From NCBI RefSeq assembly GCF_001455965.1, contig NZ_LKKO01000024.1, positions 21,033-85,032 on the forward strand: a stretch of 64,000 bases of DNA, in the 5' to 3' direction. Position numbers and translations under genes: made by a program. The notes beneath the pieces are model-generated. The model ran no database searches. It worked only from the letters and a program-made list of their open reading frames with translations, and was not told the origin of the DNA. Below, piece by piece: positions 51,640 through 60,253 of the stretch. Source of the DNA: Methylobacterium sp. GXS13 (GTDB taxonomy: Bacteria; Pseudomonadota; Alphaproteobacteria; Rhizobiales; Beijerinckiaceae). Within the stretch, counting starts at the first letter, position 1. Each line of letters opens with the position of its first letter.

Positions 51640-52386
51640 ATGAACCTCGTCGGGTCTGCACCGTCCCCTCAAGCCAACACGCTGATGCTGTTGCAGATCG
51701 ACACGTCCCTGAAGGCCCGCTCGGCACAGGAGGACGCCGAGACCGATCCGGTCTCGCTGGCAGCCGCGACAGCGCTCCAGGTGCTGGATCCGCGATCCGC
51801 CCCGACCCTGTCGACGCGGACCAGCGATGCGATCCTGTCTCTGGCTCACAAGATCCCCCACGGCCGGAACAACATCTACATGCTCGAGGGAATCGACGAG
51901 AGCGCGTTGCTCACGGACGAGGCCTTCGCCAAGACGCTGGCGGCCACGCCTGCGCGCTACAAGGAGGCCATGAAGGGCTTCGGAGCGGCCCGCTGGGTCT
52001 GGCGTCCCGAAATCCACCGCTCGGGCGCTGATTTCTTCGCGGCCCTGTCCAGGGCCATTCCGCGCGACTTCAAGGACCCCAATTCGATGGCGAACGCACT
52101 GTTCGTGAACAAGTCCGCCAAGATCGTGCGCGCCACGGACATTCCGGCCGCCAAGATGGTGTCCGGATATTACGACATGTACAACGATAAAAACGAGTAC
52201 ATCGGAACGGTTCGGCGACGGGAATGCGACCCCGCCTATCTCGGGGCGCTCGAGGCCGGCAACCCCGACCTGCGGATCGCGCCCATCTATTTCGGCAACG
52301 ATGCCGTCCTGGTCATCTGGGCGGACGCACTCGTCCGGCTGACCAATCCTGATGCGCTCAGGCGCCTGAAATTGCCTACCGCCTGA
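51640..52386 (+). CDS. Hypothetical protein, 248 residues
   Basis: The start ATG 51640 is supported by GGAGG 7 bases upstream. The product is soluble, with no signal peptide, and shows mixed helix/strand character: an N-terminal variable part, then HKIPHGRNNIYMLEGIDESA, RYKEAMKGFGAARWVWRPEI, then YYDMYNDKNEYIGTVRRREC and a strand-rich end. I do not recognise the family. It converges with the DUF6894 gene, overlapping it by 11 bases, and has non-coding DNA upstream, so it is probably a single-gene unit within the polysaccharide region. Confidence 0.7.
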   Translation: MNLVGSAPSPQANTLMLLQIDTSLKARSAQEDAETDPVSLAAATALQVLDPRSAPTLSTRTSDAILSLAHKIPHGRNNIYMLEGIDESALLTDEAFAKTLAATPARYKEAMKGFGAARWVWRPEIHRSGADFFAALSRAIPRDFKDPNSMANALFVNKSAKIVRATDIPAAKMVSGYYDMYNDKNEYIGTVRRRECDPAYLGALEAGNPDLRIAPIYFGNDAVLVIWADALVRLTNPDALRRLKLPTA

Positions 52387-52597
52387 TCGGCAACCGCGCC
52401 AGCAGGGTCCCGGTCGCGTCCCGCACCACCAGCGTCCAGGCGGTACCGAGAGCGTCGGCACAGACCTCGCCCGCCATCTCCTGGATGACGCTGCGCGCCT
52501 CGGCCAGAACCTCGGCGAGATCCGCCGCCTCCACGCCCTCGCGGTCGCGGATCGTCTCCGTGCCGTTCTCGACATCGAAATAGAACCGGATAGGCAC
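52376..52597 (-). CDS. DUF6894-like small protein (copy 2)
   Basis: The 73-residue product (IRFYFDVENGTETIRDREGV..., LVVRDATGTLLARLPIRR) is a paralogue of the protein encoded at 42231-42452. It has FYF, GVEAADLAEVLAEARSVIQE and the same LPIR tail. The GTG start at 52597 has GGGGG upstream. The start is the most likely because both copies then have the same length and begin just before the FYF strand. Confidence 0.78.
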   Translation of the reverse strand: MPIRFYFDVENGTETIRDREGVEAADLAEVLAEARSVIQEMAGEVCADALGTAWTLVVRDATGTLLARLPIRR

Positions 52598-53022
52598 CGA
52601 GATCCCCCGTGATTGATGCCCTCGGAGGGCCGTCCGTTCGTGGCTGCGCGGCCCGGCTGCGCCCGACAGCAATCATCTGGAGACATAAAGTTTAACAAAT
52701 ATCAAAGCTGATTTCGCCAGCTGCGTGGCAATAATGTCTGATTTTTTCATGCATAGCACAATATAGGTATCGATCATTGTCCATTTGATCATGGCGGCTG
52801 GGCGGAATGCGGTATCGTCCCTTCCCGCGGGCAGGCCGGCGGCCTGCCGGCGTAATGGGCGGCCGAAAAAATCCGGCCTGCCCCGGGTCTCGGCCATCCC
52901 CCGCAATGAGACGGTGCGACCACGCCCCTACGCCCTTTGAGCGTCGTGCGCCGAGGCGGCTTCGCGGCATGCTCGGCTTCGGCGCCCCGTCGGGTTCTCG
53001 GGGGCGGCAAGCAGGACCAGTG
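52598..53022. promoter_or_regulatory. Divergent intergenic region before a GT2 gene
   Basis: The segment 52680-52800 is AT-rich. On the minus strand 52690-52707 reads CTTTGATATTTGTTAAAC, similar to the CTTCGATATTGTTAAAC block upstream of the acyltransferase gene. It lies between the divergent DUF6894 and GT2 genes. No gene seen. Confidence 0.4.
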
Positions 53023-54054
53023 ATGGCGAAGCAGATCGTGGCCGATGCGCGGGATGCGCCCGTGGATGTCTCGTTCCTCATGGCCGCCCACAACGCGGCC
53101 CCCTGGATCGAGACGGCGATCCGCTCGGCCCTCGACCAGGCCGACGTCGCGGTCGAGATCCTGGTGGTGGACGACGGCTCGGTGGATGGCACCGCGTCCG
53201 TGCTGGCGCGGCTGGCGGCGGACGACCCGCGCATCCGCCGGATCCCCCTCGACGGGGCGCAGCCCGGCGCGCCGCGCGGGCCCTCGGCCGCCCGGAACGC
53301 CGCCCTCGGGGCCGCCCGGGGCCGGTGGCTGGCGATCCTCGACGCGGATGACCTGATCGTCCCGGACCGGACCCGGACCCTGCTGGATCTCGCCGCGGCC
53401 ACGGATGCCGACCTCATCGCCGACAACCCGATCCCGTTCACGGGTGGCTTCGATCCGCGCGGCGCCGGCATGCTGGAACGCGGCCGGGAGCCCTACCTGT
53501 TCACGGTCGCGCTCGCGCCGTACCTCACCAGCAACCGGATGCTCACCCCGGGGGTGAAGCTCGGCTATCTCAAGCCGATGCTACGCGCCGATCTCGTGCG
53601 CCGGCACGGCCTGCGCTACGACGCCGATGTCCGGATCGGCGAGGACTTTTTATTCTGCGTGGCCGCGCTGGCGGCGGGCGCGAGCTTCGTCGTCAGTTCT
53701 TACGCCGGCTACGGCTACCGGCGGGGGGCATCCTCGCTGTCTCACCGGCTGCGGCTGCCCGACATCCAGCGCCTCGACGCGGCCTTCGCGGCCTGGGGCC
53801 GACACGGGGCGCGATCCGCCGAGGACCGGCAGGCCGCCCACGCCTATCGCGACAGCCTCGCCACCGCGCAGATCATCGCCCGGGTGATCGACGCCGCGCA
53901 GGGCGGCCGGTGGCTCCGGGGCGCCGGGCTGGCGCTCGCCCGGCCCCGGGCCTGGCGGTTCCTGACCCGGTCGCTGATGGAGGCGGCGGGCAAGCGCCTC
54001 GGCCCAGGCCCGCGCCCAGCGATGATGGACGCGCCGCCCGTCGGACAGAGGTGA
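53023..54054 (+). CDS. Glycosyltransferase family 2 (ExoU/ExoO-like, second copy)
   Basis: The 343-residue protein has a GT-A domain: VSFLMAAHNAAPWIETAIRS, ILVVDDGSVDGTASVLARLA, RGPSAARNAALGAARG, the DxD region LAILDADDLIVPDR and the acceptor-side LGYLKPMLRADLVRRHGLRY followed by IGEDFLF. It is related to the 46050-47075 protein. The ATG at 53023 has AGCAGGA upstream. Its stop overlaps a GTG of the next GT2 gene; the two are an operon. Confidence 0.88.
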   Translation: MAKQIVADARDAPVDVSFLMAAHNAAPWIETAIRSALDQADVAVEILVVDDGSVDGTASVLARLAADDPRIRRIPLDGAQPGAPRGPSAARNAALGAARGRWLAILDADDLIVPDRTRTLLDLAAATDADLIADNPIPFTGGFDPRGAGMLERGREPYLFTVALAPYLTSNRMLTPGVKLGYLKPMLRADLVRRHGLRYDADVRIGEDFLFCVAALAAGASFVVSSYAGYGYRRGASSLSHRLRLPDIQRLDAAFAAWGRHGARSAEDRQAAHAYRDSLATAQIIARVIDAAQGGRWLRGAGLALARPRAWRFLTRSLMEAAGKRLGPGPRPAMMDAPPVGQR

Positions 54055-54059
54055 ACCGC

Positions 54060-54992
54060 ATGCGCCTGTGCATCTGCATCTGCACCTGCGAGCGCCCGGC
54101 GGGGCTCGCGCAGCTTCTCAAGGCCATCGACCGGCAGAGGCTCGGCAGCCTCGCCGATTCCGCCCTGCGGATTCTGGTGGTCGACAACGGGCGCAGCGAT
54201 GCCGCGATCCCGGTGGTGGAGGCCTACCGGAGCGAGGGCCGCTTCCCGATCACCTATGCGCGGGAGCCGGTCCGGGGTCTGGCGGCGGTGCGCAACCGCA
54301 GCCTCGATGCCGCCGCCACGCTCGGCGCCGACTGGATCGCCCTGATCGACGACGACGAGGTCCCGGACCCGGACTGGCTGCGCGGCCTGCGCGACACCGC
54401 CCGGCGGACCGGCGCCCCGGCCTGCGTCGGCCCGGTGGTGCCGCTCTTCGACCGGCCTCCACCGGCCTGGGCGGTGGCCGGCGGCTTCTTCGCCAAGACC
54501 CTGCCGGTCCGCAACGGGCTGGTGGCGGATGCCTACACGGCCAACGCCCTCGTGGACCTGCGGGTGGTGCGGGCGCTGGGCCTCTCCTTCGACATGCGTT
54601 TCAACACGATGGGCGGCGAGGACACGTTCTTCTTCCACGCCCTGCTGCGCGCCGGGCACAGGATCGCCTGGGCGCCCGACGCGATCGTGTACGACAGCAT
54701 CCCGGCCCACCGGATGCGGGTCCGCTGGCTGCTCGCCCGCTGGTATCGCAGCGGCAGCGTCGAGGCCTATCTCGGGCGCCTCCGGCCGGAGACGGTGAGC
54801 GGGCGGCTCACCAACGCCGCCCGGGGCCTCGCCCGCCTCGGCGGCGGCCTGGCGCGCCTCGGGATCGCCGGGTTGTCGCTCCGGCCCGCCACCCTCATCG
54901 GCGGCGGCTACACCCTGTGCCGCGGCGCCGGCCTGCTCGCGGCCGTCCTCGGCCTGAGCTACCGGGAATACCACCCGTCCCGGCACCGGTAG
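54060..54992 (+). CDS. Glycosyltransferase family 2
   Basis: The 310-residue GT-A protein starts RLCICICTCERPAGLAQLLK, continues ILVVDNGRSDAAIPVVEAYR, GLAAVRNRSLDAAA and the DDDE motif in ALIDDDEVPDPDWLRG. The acceptor region is NTMGGEDTFFFHALLRAGHR. The C-terminus is hydrophobic and may be membrane-associated. ATG 54060 is chosen with AGAGGT 7 bases upstream; a GTG at 54051 overlaps the previous stop as GTGA. It converges with the heme receptor gene, 4 bases away. Confidence 0.87.
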   Translation: MRLCICICTCERPAGLAQLLKAIDRQRLGSLADSALRILVVDNGRSDAAIPVVEAYRSEGRFPITYAREPVRGLAAVRNRSLDAAATLGADWIALIDDDEVPDPDWLRGLRDTARRTGAPACVGPVVPLFDRPPPAWAVAGGFFAKTLPVRNGLVADAYTANALVDLRVVRALGLSFDMRFNTMGGEDTFFFHALLRAGHRIAWAPDAIVYDSIPAHRMRVRWLLARWYRSGSVEAYLGRLRPETVSGRLTNAARGLARLGGGLARLGIAGLSLRPATLIGGGYTLCRGAGLLAAVLGLSYREYHPSRHR

Positions 54993-54996
54993 GGTC

Positions 54997-57144
54997 TCAC
55001 CGCGTCGCGAACTTGATGCTGAGCGCCGCCTTGGCGACGAGGCCGGGACTGGCCAGCGCGTCGAGATATTGCCGATAGCGCTTGTCAAAGGCGTTCTGGA
55101 CGACGAACTCGGCTTTGACCCGGTCATCGAAGTCGTAGGACGCGAAGAGATCCACGAGACCGTAGGCTTTCGTCGCCCGATCCTTCGCGCCGCGGGGCAG
55201 GTCCGTCCGCGCATCCACGAGGTTCAGACGCGTGCCCAGCTCGAGGTGGTCGCCAAGGAACCGGAAGCCCAGGGTCGTGCTGATCCGGTCCGGCGGCACC
55301 GAGAGCAGGGTCTCGCGGGTGGCCCGGTCGCGGCCATCGGTGTGTGTGGCGGCCAGCGTCACGAAGCCCCCGCCCCAGTCGTAGGTGCCCTCCAGCTCGA
55401 CGCCCGACAGGTCGGCCTGGGCGAGGTTGCGGTACTGGTACGACTGGACCGGGATCACGCAGGGGAAGCGCCCGGGCCGCGCCGCGCAGATCGAGGCCGG
55501 AATGCCCGGGATCGCCGGGACGTAGTAGGTCGGCCCGACGCCCTTCATGTCGATGAAGTTGTCGACCGCGTTGTCGAACACGGCGAGCTTAGCGCGCACC
55601 GCGTCGCCCGGGATCAGCACGGCGTCGTAGCGCAGGTTGATGCCGCCCTCGACAGTGTGGGCCACCTCGGGCCGGAGCGTCGGGTTCGGCAGGATCGTGA
55701 AGGCCGGGAACGGGTGGATGCCCTGCACCAGGGTCTCGGTGATCGCGGGCGCCCGGTAACCCTCGGCATAGGTGCCGTAGAACTCGATCCCCGTGACCGG
55801 CGAGATTCCGAGGGTGATCTTGGGCGAGATCCGGTCGCCGCCGGAATGGTAGGCGCCGCCGTCCAGCGCATAGGTGTCGTAGCGCAGGGCGCCGATCACC
55901 CGCAGCCGGGGCGCGTACCTCACCTCGTCCTGCACGAAGGCGCCGGCCAGTTCGCGCCGCCCCGAGGGCGTGAAGGCCGCGCCGAACCCGCCGGCTTGGT
56001 CGCCGGTCCGGACCCGGTTCTTGACGAAGTCGCCGCCGAAGGTGACGGCGTGGGCGAGCCGCCCGGTCTCGAAGCGGGCGGTGTCGTGGGCGTCGAAGCC
56101 GGAGGTGTCGATCGTGTAGGTCAACCGGTCCCCCGCCTTCGTGCCGAGGCGGCCGTAGGTGCCCCGGGGCGAATCCGCCAGGAAGGTCAGGGCGTTGCGC
56201 GTGGTCGTGGTGTAGCCGTTGAGGCTGAGGTCGAGGAGTGGCACGTCCGGCCGGGCGAAGCGGTAGCCGAGGCTGTAGGTGTCGGCCTGCACGGCGTTGG
56301 CGAAGCGCGCACCCGCGCCGCTGCTGCCGGCATTGGCGAAGTCGAAGCGCTGCAGCAGCGCCGTGCCGCGGATCTCGTGGCCGTCCGCCGGCCGCACGGA
56401 GAGCTTGGCCAGCCCCGAGGTCAGCGCGTTGCCGGTGTCGCGCACGAGGGTGCCGAAGCCGTCGCGATAGGGATCGTTGGTGCGGTAGGTGAACTGGCCG
56501 AACAGGTCGGCGGCCTGGCCGATCCGGGCGCCGAGCGCCGAGGTGTTCAGGAACGTCTGGCCGTTGGTCCCGAAACCCTGCTTCTGCACGAAGCCGGCCG
56601 TCTCGTCGGGGGCGAGGATGTCGTCGATCGAGCGGGTCCGGAAGGCGACGACGCCGCCGATGGCGCCCGAGCCGTAGATCGTCGCGGTCGGGCCCCGGGT
56701 GATGTCGACGCCGCCGACCAGCTCTGGATCGAGGTAGAACACGCCGTTGGCGTTGTGGCCCGAGGTCTGGAAGTCCTGACGGGCACCGTCGATCAGCACG
56801 TTGACCCGGCCGAAATCCTGCAGGCCGCGGATGTTGATCGCCTGGGCCGGGTTGGTCTGGCTCTCCTGGGTGGTCACGCCCGGCACGTCGCGCAGGATGG
56901 TGGAGAGCCGGCTCGGCTGCAGCCGCTGGATCTGCGCCTGCGTGACCACGCTGGTCCCGGACAGTGCGTCGATCGCGGGCCCGGCGGTCTTCGTGGCGGT
57001 CACCGACACGGTGTCGAGGCTGATCTCGGACTCGGGCTGCGGGCGCCCGGCCGGCGGTGCGGCGGCCGGCTGCGCCTGCGCGGCGGTGAGGGCCAGGAGC
57101 GAAACGCCGAGCGCGAACAGCGCGCGGCGGGAAGAATAAGACAT
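54997..57144 (-). CDS. TonB-dependent heme/hemoglobin receptor (HmuR/BhuA-like)
   Basis: The 715-residue outer-membrane receptor has a signal peptide (FALGVSLLALTAAQAQPAA), a TonB-box-like stretch near DTVSVTATK, the plug domain (STILRDVPGVTTQESQTNPA, INIRGLQDFGRVNVLIDGAR) and a 22-strand barrel ending FATR. The extracellular heme motifs are visible as GYRAP and PNPTLRPE, corresponding to the FRAP and NPNL boxes of heme receptors. It lies downstream of hmuV with a 180-base gap that probably holds its own promoter. Confidence 0.93.
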   Translation of the reverse strand: MSYSSRRALFALGVSLLALTAAQAQPAAAPPAGRPQPESEISLDTVSVTATKTAGPAIDALSGTSVVTQAQIQRLQPSRLSTILRDVPGVTTQESQTNPAQAINIRGLQDFGRVNVLIDGARQDFQTSGHNANGVFYLDPELVGGVDITRGPTATIYGSGAIGGVVAFRTRSIDDILAPDETAGFVQKQGFGTNGQTFLNTSALGARIGQAADLFGQFTYRTNDPYRDGFGTLVRDTGNALTSGLAKLSVRPADGHEIRGTALLQRFDFANAGSSGAGARFANAVQADTYSLGYRFARPDVPLLDLSLNGYTTTTRNALTFLADSPRGTYGRLGTKAGDRLTYTIDTSGFDAHDTARFETGRLAHAVTFGGDFVKNRVRTGDQAGGFGAAFTPSGRRELAGAFVQDEVRYAPRLRVIGALRYDTYALDGGAYHSGGDRISPKITLGISPVTGIEFYGTYAEGYRAPAITETLVQGIHPFPAFTILPNPTLRPEVAHTVEGGINLRYDAVLIPGDAVRAKLAVFDNAVDNFIDMKGVGPTYYVPAIPGIPASICAARPGRFPCVIPVQSYQYRNLAQADLSGVELEGTYDWGGGFVTLAATHTDGRDRATRETLLSVPPDRISTTLGFRFLGDHLELGTRLNLVDARTDLPRGAKDRATKAYGLVDLFASYDFDDRVKAEFVVQNAFDKRYRQYLDALASPGLVAKAALSIKFATR

Positions 57145-57324
57145 GACACGATCCGCGAGGGCACAGTCGAACGGGGCGCTGGCTGGCGGATGGCTGGCTT
57201 GCGGTCAGATCTCTTGGGCGTATGCGACAGTTGAGCGCAATCGTCCCCGCGACGCGCCAGCTTGCAATGCTTGCAATGTGCCTGCGCGGTACATCACAAC
57301 CTTTCCAGATCGCGCGATCGGCGA
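57145..57324. promoter_or_regulatory. Upstream region of the heme receptor gene
   Basis: This 180-base gap between hmuV and the receptor gene contains a short tandem repeat, GCTTGCAAT at 57263-57271 and GCTTGCAAT at 57272-57280. Tandem sites of this kind may bind an iron-responsive regulator (Irr, RirA or Fur), but I cannot match a known box exactly. Confidence 0.35.
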
Positions 57325-58149
57325 TCAGGTTTGTTGCGGAGCGGCAACATTCCGATGCGGCAGGATGAACGGCTGATCCGGGCCGGGGATTTTCCCGACC
57401 GGCCAGCGTACCCCGAAGACCCGGGCGATCAGGTCGTCCCGCAGCACGTCCGCGGGTCGTCCGGCGGCGACCAGCCGGCCGGCGTCGAGGACCAGCAGCG
57501 TGTCGGCATAGGCAGCCGCGAGGTTGAGGTCGTGCAGGATCGCCACCACGGCGACGCCCGAGGCCGCGAGCGCCGCGGCGGCATCGAGGAGCGCGCCCTG
57601 GTGGTTCAGATCCAGGCTCGCGGTCGGCTCGTCGAGGAACAGCACCTGCCGGTCGGACACCGTGCGGCCGGCCTCCATCTGGCAGAGCACCCGGGCGAAC
57701 TGCACCCGGGCCTGCTCGCCGCCCGACAGGGTCGGGTAGGCCCGGGCCGCGAGATGGGTGACGTCGGCCCGGTCGAGGGCGCGGGCCAGGATCGCGTCCC
57801 GGTCGCGGGCGGTCAGGCCGCGGCCGATGCCGTCGAGGCCGATCCGGGCCACCTCGGACGCGGCGAACGGGAAGGCGAGGCGCGCGGCCTGCGGCAGCAC
57901 CGCCCGCATCCCGGCGAGCCGCCAGGCCGGGATCGCGTCAACCGCCTCGCCCCCGTAGGCGACCTGCCCGCGCGTCGGGCGCAGCTCGCCGCAGAGCAGG
58001 CGCAGCAGGGTCGACTTGCCGGCCCCGTTCGGGCCGACGATCACCTGCAGGGAGCCGGCCGCCACGGCGAGGGACACGTCGCGCACGAGGTCGCGCCCGG
58101 CCACCGTGACGGTGAGGTCGCGGGCGGAGAGCAGGGCCGGCTCAGGCAT
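57325..58149 (-). CDS. hmuV: Hemin ABC transporter, ATP-binding protein
   Basis: The 274-residue ATPase has Walker A VGPNGAGKST (near residue 39), signature YPTLSGGEQARVQFARVL and Walker B VLFLDEPTASLDL, with HDLNLAAAYAD as the switch region. It powers heme import through HmuU. Its start overlaps the 3' end of hmuU by 8 bases, so the two are coupled. It closes the hmuPTUV cluster before the receptor gene. Confidence 0.95.
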   Translation of the reverse strand: MPEPALLSARDLTVTVAGRDLVRDVSLAVAAGSLQVIVGPNGAGKSTLLRLLCGELRPTRGQVAYGGEAVDAIPAWRLAGMRAVLPQAARLAFPFAASEVARIGLDGIGRGLTARDRDAILARALDRADVTHLAARAYPTLSGGEQARVQFARVLCQMEAGRTVSDRQVLFLDEPTASLDLNHQGALLDAAAALAASGVAVVAILHDLNLAAAYADTLLVLDAGRLVAAGRPADVLRDDLIARVFGVRWPVGKIPGPDQPFILPHRNVAAPQQT

Positions 58150-59224
58150 CGACGGCGACCCGCGCCCGGCCGAGCAGCAGCCACAGGAAGACCGGAGCGC
58201 CGACCAGCGCGGTGACGATCCCGATCGGAAGCTCGGCCGGCGCCGCGACCAGCCGGGCGACGAGGTCGGCGAGCACCAGGAACGCGCCGCCGAGCAGCGC
58301 CGAGGCCGGCAGCAGCAGGCGGTGCTCGGGGCCGATCGCCAAGCGCAAAGCGTGCGGCACGACGAGGCCGACGAAGCCGATTACCCCGGCGCCCGCGACG
58401 CTCGCCCCCACGGCGACGGCAACCAAAAAAATGCAGGCGCGCTTGAGCCGCTCCACCGGGATCCCGAGATGGAACGCCTCCGCCTCCCCCAGCACCAGGG
58501 CGTTGAGGCCGCGCCCCAGGAACGGCACCGCCACCAGCACCGGCAGGATCAGCGGCGCCGAGGCCGCGACCTTGCCCCAGGTGGCACCGCCGAGGCTGCC
58601 CAGGGACCAGAAGGTGAGGTCGCGCAATTGCCGGTCGTCGCTGGCATAGGTCAGCAGGCCGGTGAGCGCGCCGCTCAGCGCCCCCAGGGCGATCCCGGCG
58701 AGGAGCATCGTCGCCACCGCGGTCCGCCCGGAGCGCGTCGCCAGCCCGTAGAGGACCAGGGTCGCGCTCAAGCCGCCCAGGAAGGCGCCGGCCGGCAGGA
58801 CCAGATAGGGCAGCGGCCCCGGCATGCCGGCATAGGCGAGGAGCCGGTCGCCCAGCACGATGATGCAGGCGGCGGCGAATCCCGCCCCCGACGAGACCCC
58901 GACGAGCGCCGGATCGGCCAGGGGATTGCGGAACAGCCCCTGCATCAGCGCGCCCGAGACCGCGAGCCCGGCGCCGATCATCAGACCCAGAAGGGTCCGG
59001 GGCAGCCGGATGTTGAGGACCACCAGCGCATCGCGCGCCAGGGCCGGATCGGCCCCGCCCCCGGTCAGCACCGCCAGGACCCGCTCGGGCGGGATGCGGA
59101 TCGCCCCCAGGCTCACCGAGAGCAGCGCGACGGCGAGCATCAGGAGGGTGAGTGCCGCCAGCACCCATGGGAGCGCGCTGCGGCGGTTCAGCAAACCCCG
59201 GGGATCTCCCAATCGCCCCCTCAT
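58142..59224 (-). CDS. hmuU: Hemin ABC transporter, permease (FecCD family)
   Basis: The 360-residue permease has about nine or ten membrane segments. Conserved features are LNIRLPRTLLGLMIGAGLAV, GLFRNPLADPALVGVSSGAG and GFVGLVVPHALRLAIGPEHR, typical of heme and siderophore FecCD proteins. The only ATG start (59224) lies inside a palindromic repeat element and its Shine-Dalgarno is poor; TTG codons 5 or 11 codons later are alternatives, so the exact N-terminus is uncertain. It precedes hmuV with an 8-base overlap. Confidence 0.9.
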   Translation of the reverse strand: MRGRLGDPRGLLNRRSALPWVLAALTLLMLAVALLSVSLGAIRIPPERVLAVLTGGGADPALARDALVVLNIRLPRTLLGLMIGAGLAVSGALMQGLFRNPLADPALVGVSSGAGFAAACIIVLGDRLLAYAGMPGPLPYLVLPAGAFLGGLSATLVLYGLATRSGRTAVATMLLAGIALGALSGALTGLLTYASDDRQLRDLTFWSLGSLGGATWGKVAASAPLILPVLVAVPFLGRGLNALVLGEAEAFHLGIPVERLKRACIFLVAVAVGASVAGAGVIGFVGLVVPHALRLAIGPEHRLLLPASALLGGAFLVLADLVARLVAAPAELPIGIVTALVGAPVFLWLLLGRARVAVDA

Positions 59225-59338
59225 CCTGAGGTGCTTTCGCGCAGCGGAATCCGCGAAGGAGCCCTCCAGATGTCACCGCGACCGCTGAAGGGCTCCTTCG
59301 AGGCCCGACGATCTTCGATCGCCGGGCACCTCAGTATG
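59222..59338. repeat. Nested palindromic repeat between hmuT and hmuU
   Basis: The outer arms CATCCTGAGGTGC (59222-59234) and GCACCTCAGTATG (59326-59338) pair 12 of 13; the inner arms CGAAGGAGCCCT (59254-59265) and AGGGCTCCTTCG (59289-59300) pair perfectly. From general knowledge CATCCTGAGGTGC / GAAGGGCTCCTTCGAGGC elements are dispersed repeats in Methylobacterium, Bradyrhizobium and relatives. The element splits an operon and contributes the start codon of hmuU. Confidence 0.8.
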
Positions 59339-59374
59339 CGGTCGAGATGGGGAAAACCGGAGTCAAAAAAAAGC

Positions 59375-60253
59375 TCACTCACCCGGCAGGCCCGGATAGA
59401 TCGACCGCATCAGCGTGATCGCGGCCTCGGGGGTGCGCGGCCCGAAGCCCAGGAGATACAGACCGTCCATGGCGACGAGGCGGCCCTGCACGCCGGCCGG
59501 GGTGCGGCCCAGGGCGGTGTCGGGGGCGAAGATCGTCTCGGGCCTCGGCGGCTCCGGGCCGTTCTGCATCATCACCACCGCGTCGGGGGCGGCGGCCACG
59601 ATGGCCTCGTCGGTCATCGGCTTGAACCCGGCGACGCCGGCGGCCGCATTGGTGATGCCGGCGAGCGCGAGCATGCCGTCCGCCGTGGAGCCGGTGCCGC
59701 CCACGACCGTGCGCCCGCCCTGGAGGGACAGGACGACGATCGCCCGGGCGGGCGTCTCGATCCGGGCGCGGCGGGCCGCGACCTCGGCGAAGCGGGCACG
59801 CACCGCGGCGGCGAGGGCGTCGGCCTCGGTCTCGAGGCCGGCGAGGCGCCCGACCACGGTGATCTTGTCGAGGACGCCCTCCGGGCTCGGCGGCTCGGCG
59901 ACGGTCTCGACACGCAGGCCGGCCTCGCGCAGCTGGGCCAGCACGGCGGGCGGGCCGGCCCCGTCGGCGGCGATCACCAGATCCGGCCCGCAGGCGAGCA
60001 CGCCCTCGGCGGAGAGCGCCCGCAGGTAGCCGACATTCGGCTTCTCGCGCAGGGCCTCGGGCGGGTACAGGCTGGTGGTGTCGACCGCCACGATCCGCGG
60101 TCCGGCGCCGATCCGGTACAGGATCTCGGTGACGGCACCCCCGAGGGAGGCGATCCGGGCGGCAGGCGCCGCCGCGGCGCCCCGCGGGGCGGAAACCGCC
60201 TTCGCGGCGGCGGCGAGCAGGGAACGGCGCGACCAGGCGTGCGTCATCGTCAT
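59375..60253 (-). CDS. hmuT: Hemin ABC transporter, substrate-binding protein
   Basis: The 292-residue protein has an RR-type leader (SRRSLLAAAAKAVSA), so it is periplasmic. Then comes the heme-binding TroA-like fold: RIASLGGAVTEILYRIGAG, GYLRALSAEGVLACGPDLVI and GSTADGMLALAGITNAAAG. The ATG at 60253 overlaps the hmuP stop (ATGA). It delivers heme to HmuU. Confidence 0.93.
   Translation of the reverse strand: MTMTHAWSRRSLLAAAAKAVSAPRGAAAAPAARIASLGGAVTEILYRIGAGPRIVAVDTTSLYPPEALREKPNVGYLRALSAEGVLACGPDLVIAADGAGPPAVLAQLREAGLRVETVAEPPSPEGVLDKITVVGRLAGLETEADALAAAVRARFAEVAARRARIETPARAIVVLSLQGGRTVVGGTGSTADGMLALAGITNAAAGVAGFKPMTDEAIVAAAPDAVVMMQNGPEPPRPETIFAPDTALGRTPAGVQGRLVAMDGLYLLGFGPRTPEAAITLMRSIYPGLPGE

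Noticed and set aside
55069..57234. A 721-codon frame on the plus strand
   Set aside because: It is fully antisense to the TonB-dependent receptor, which has clear family motifs.
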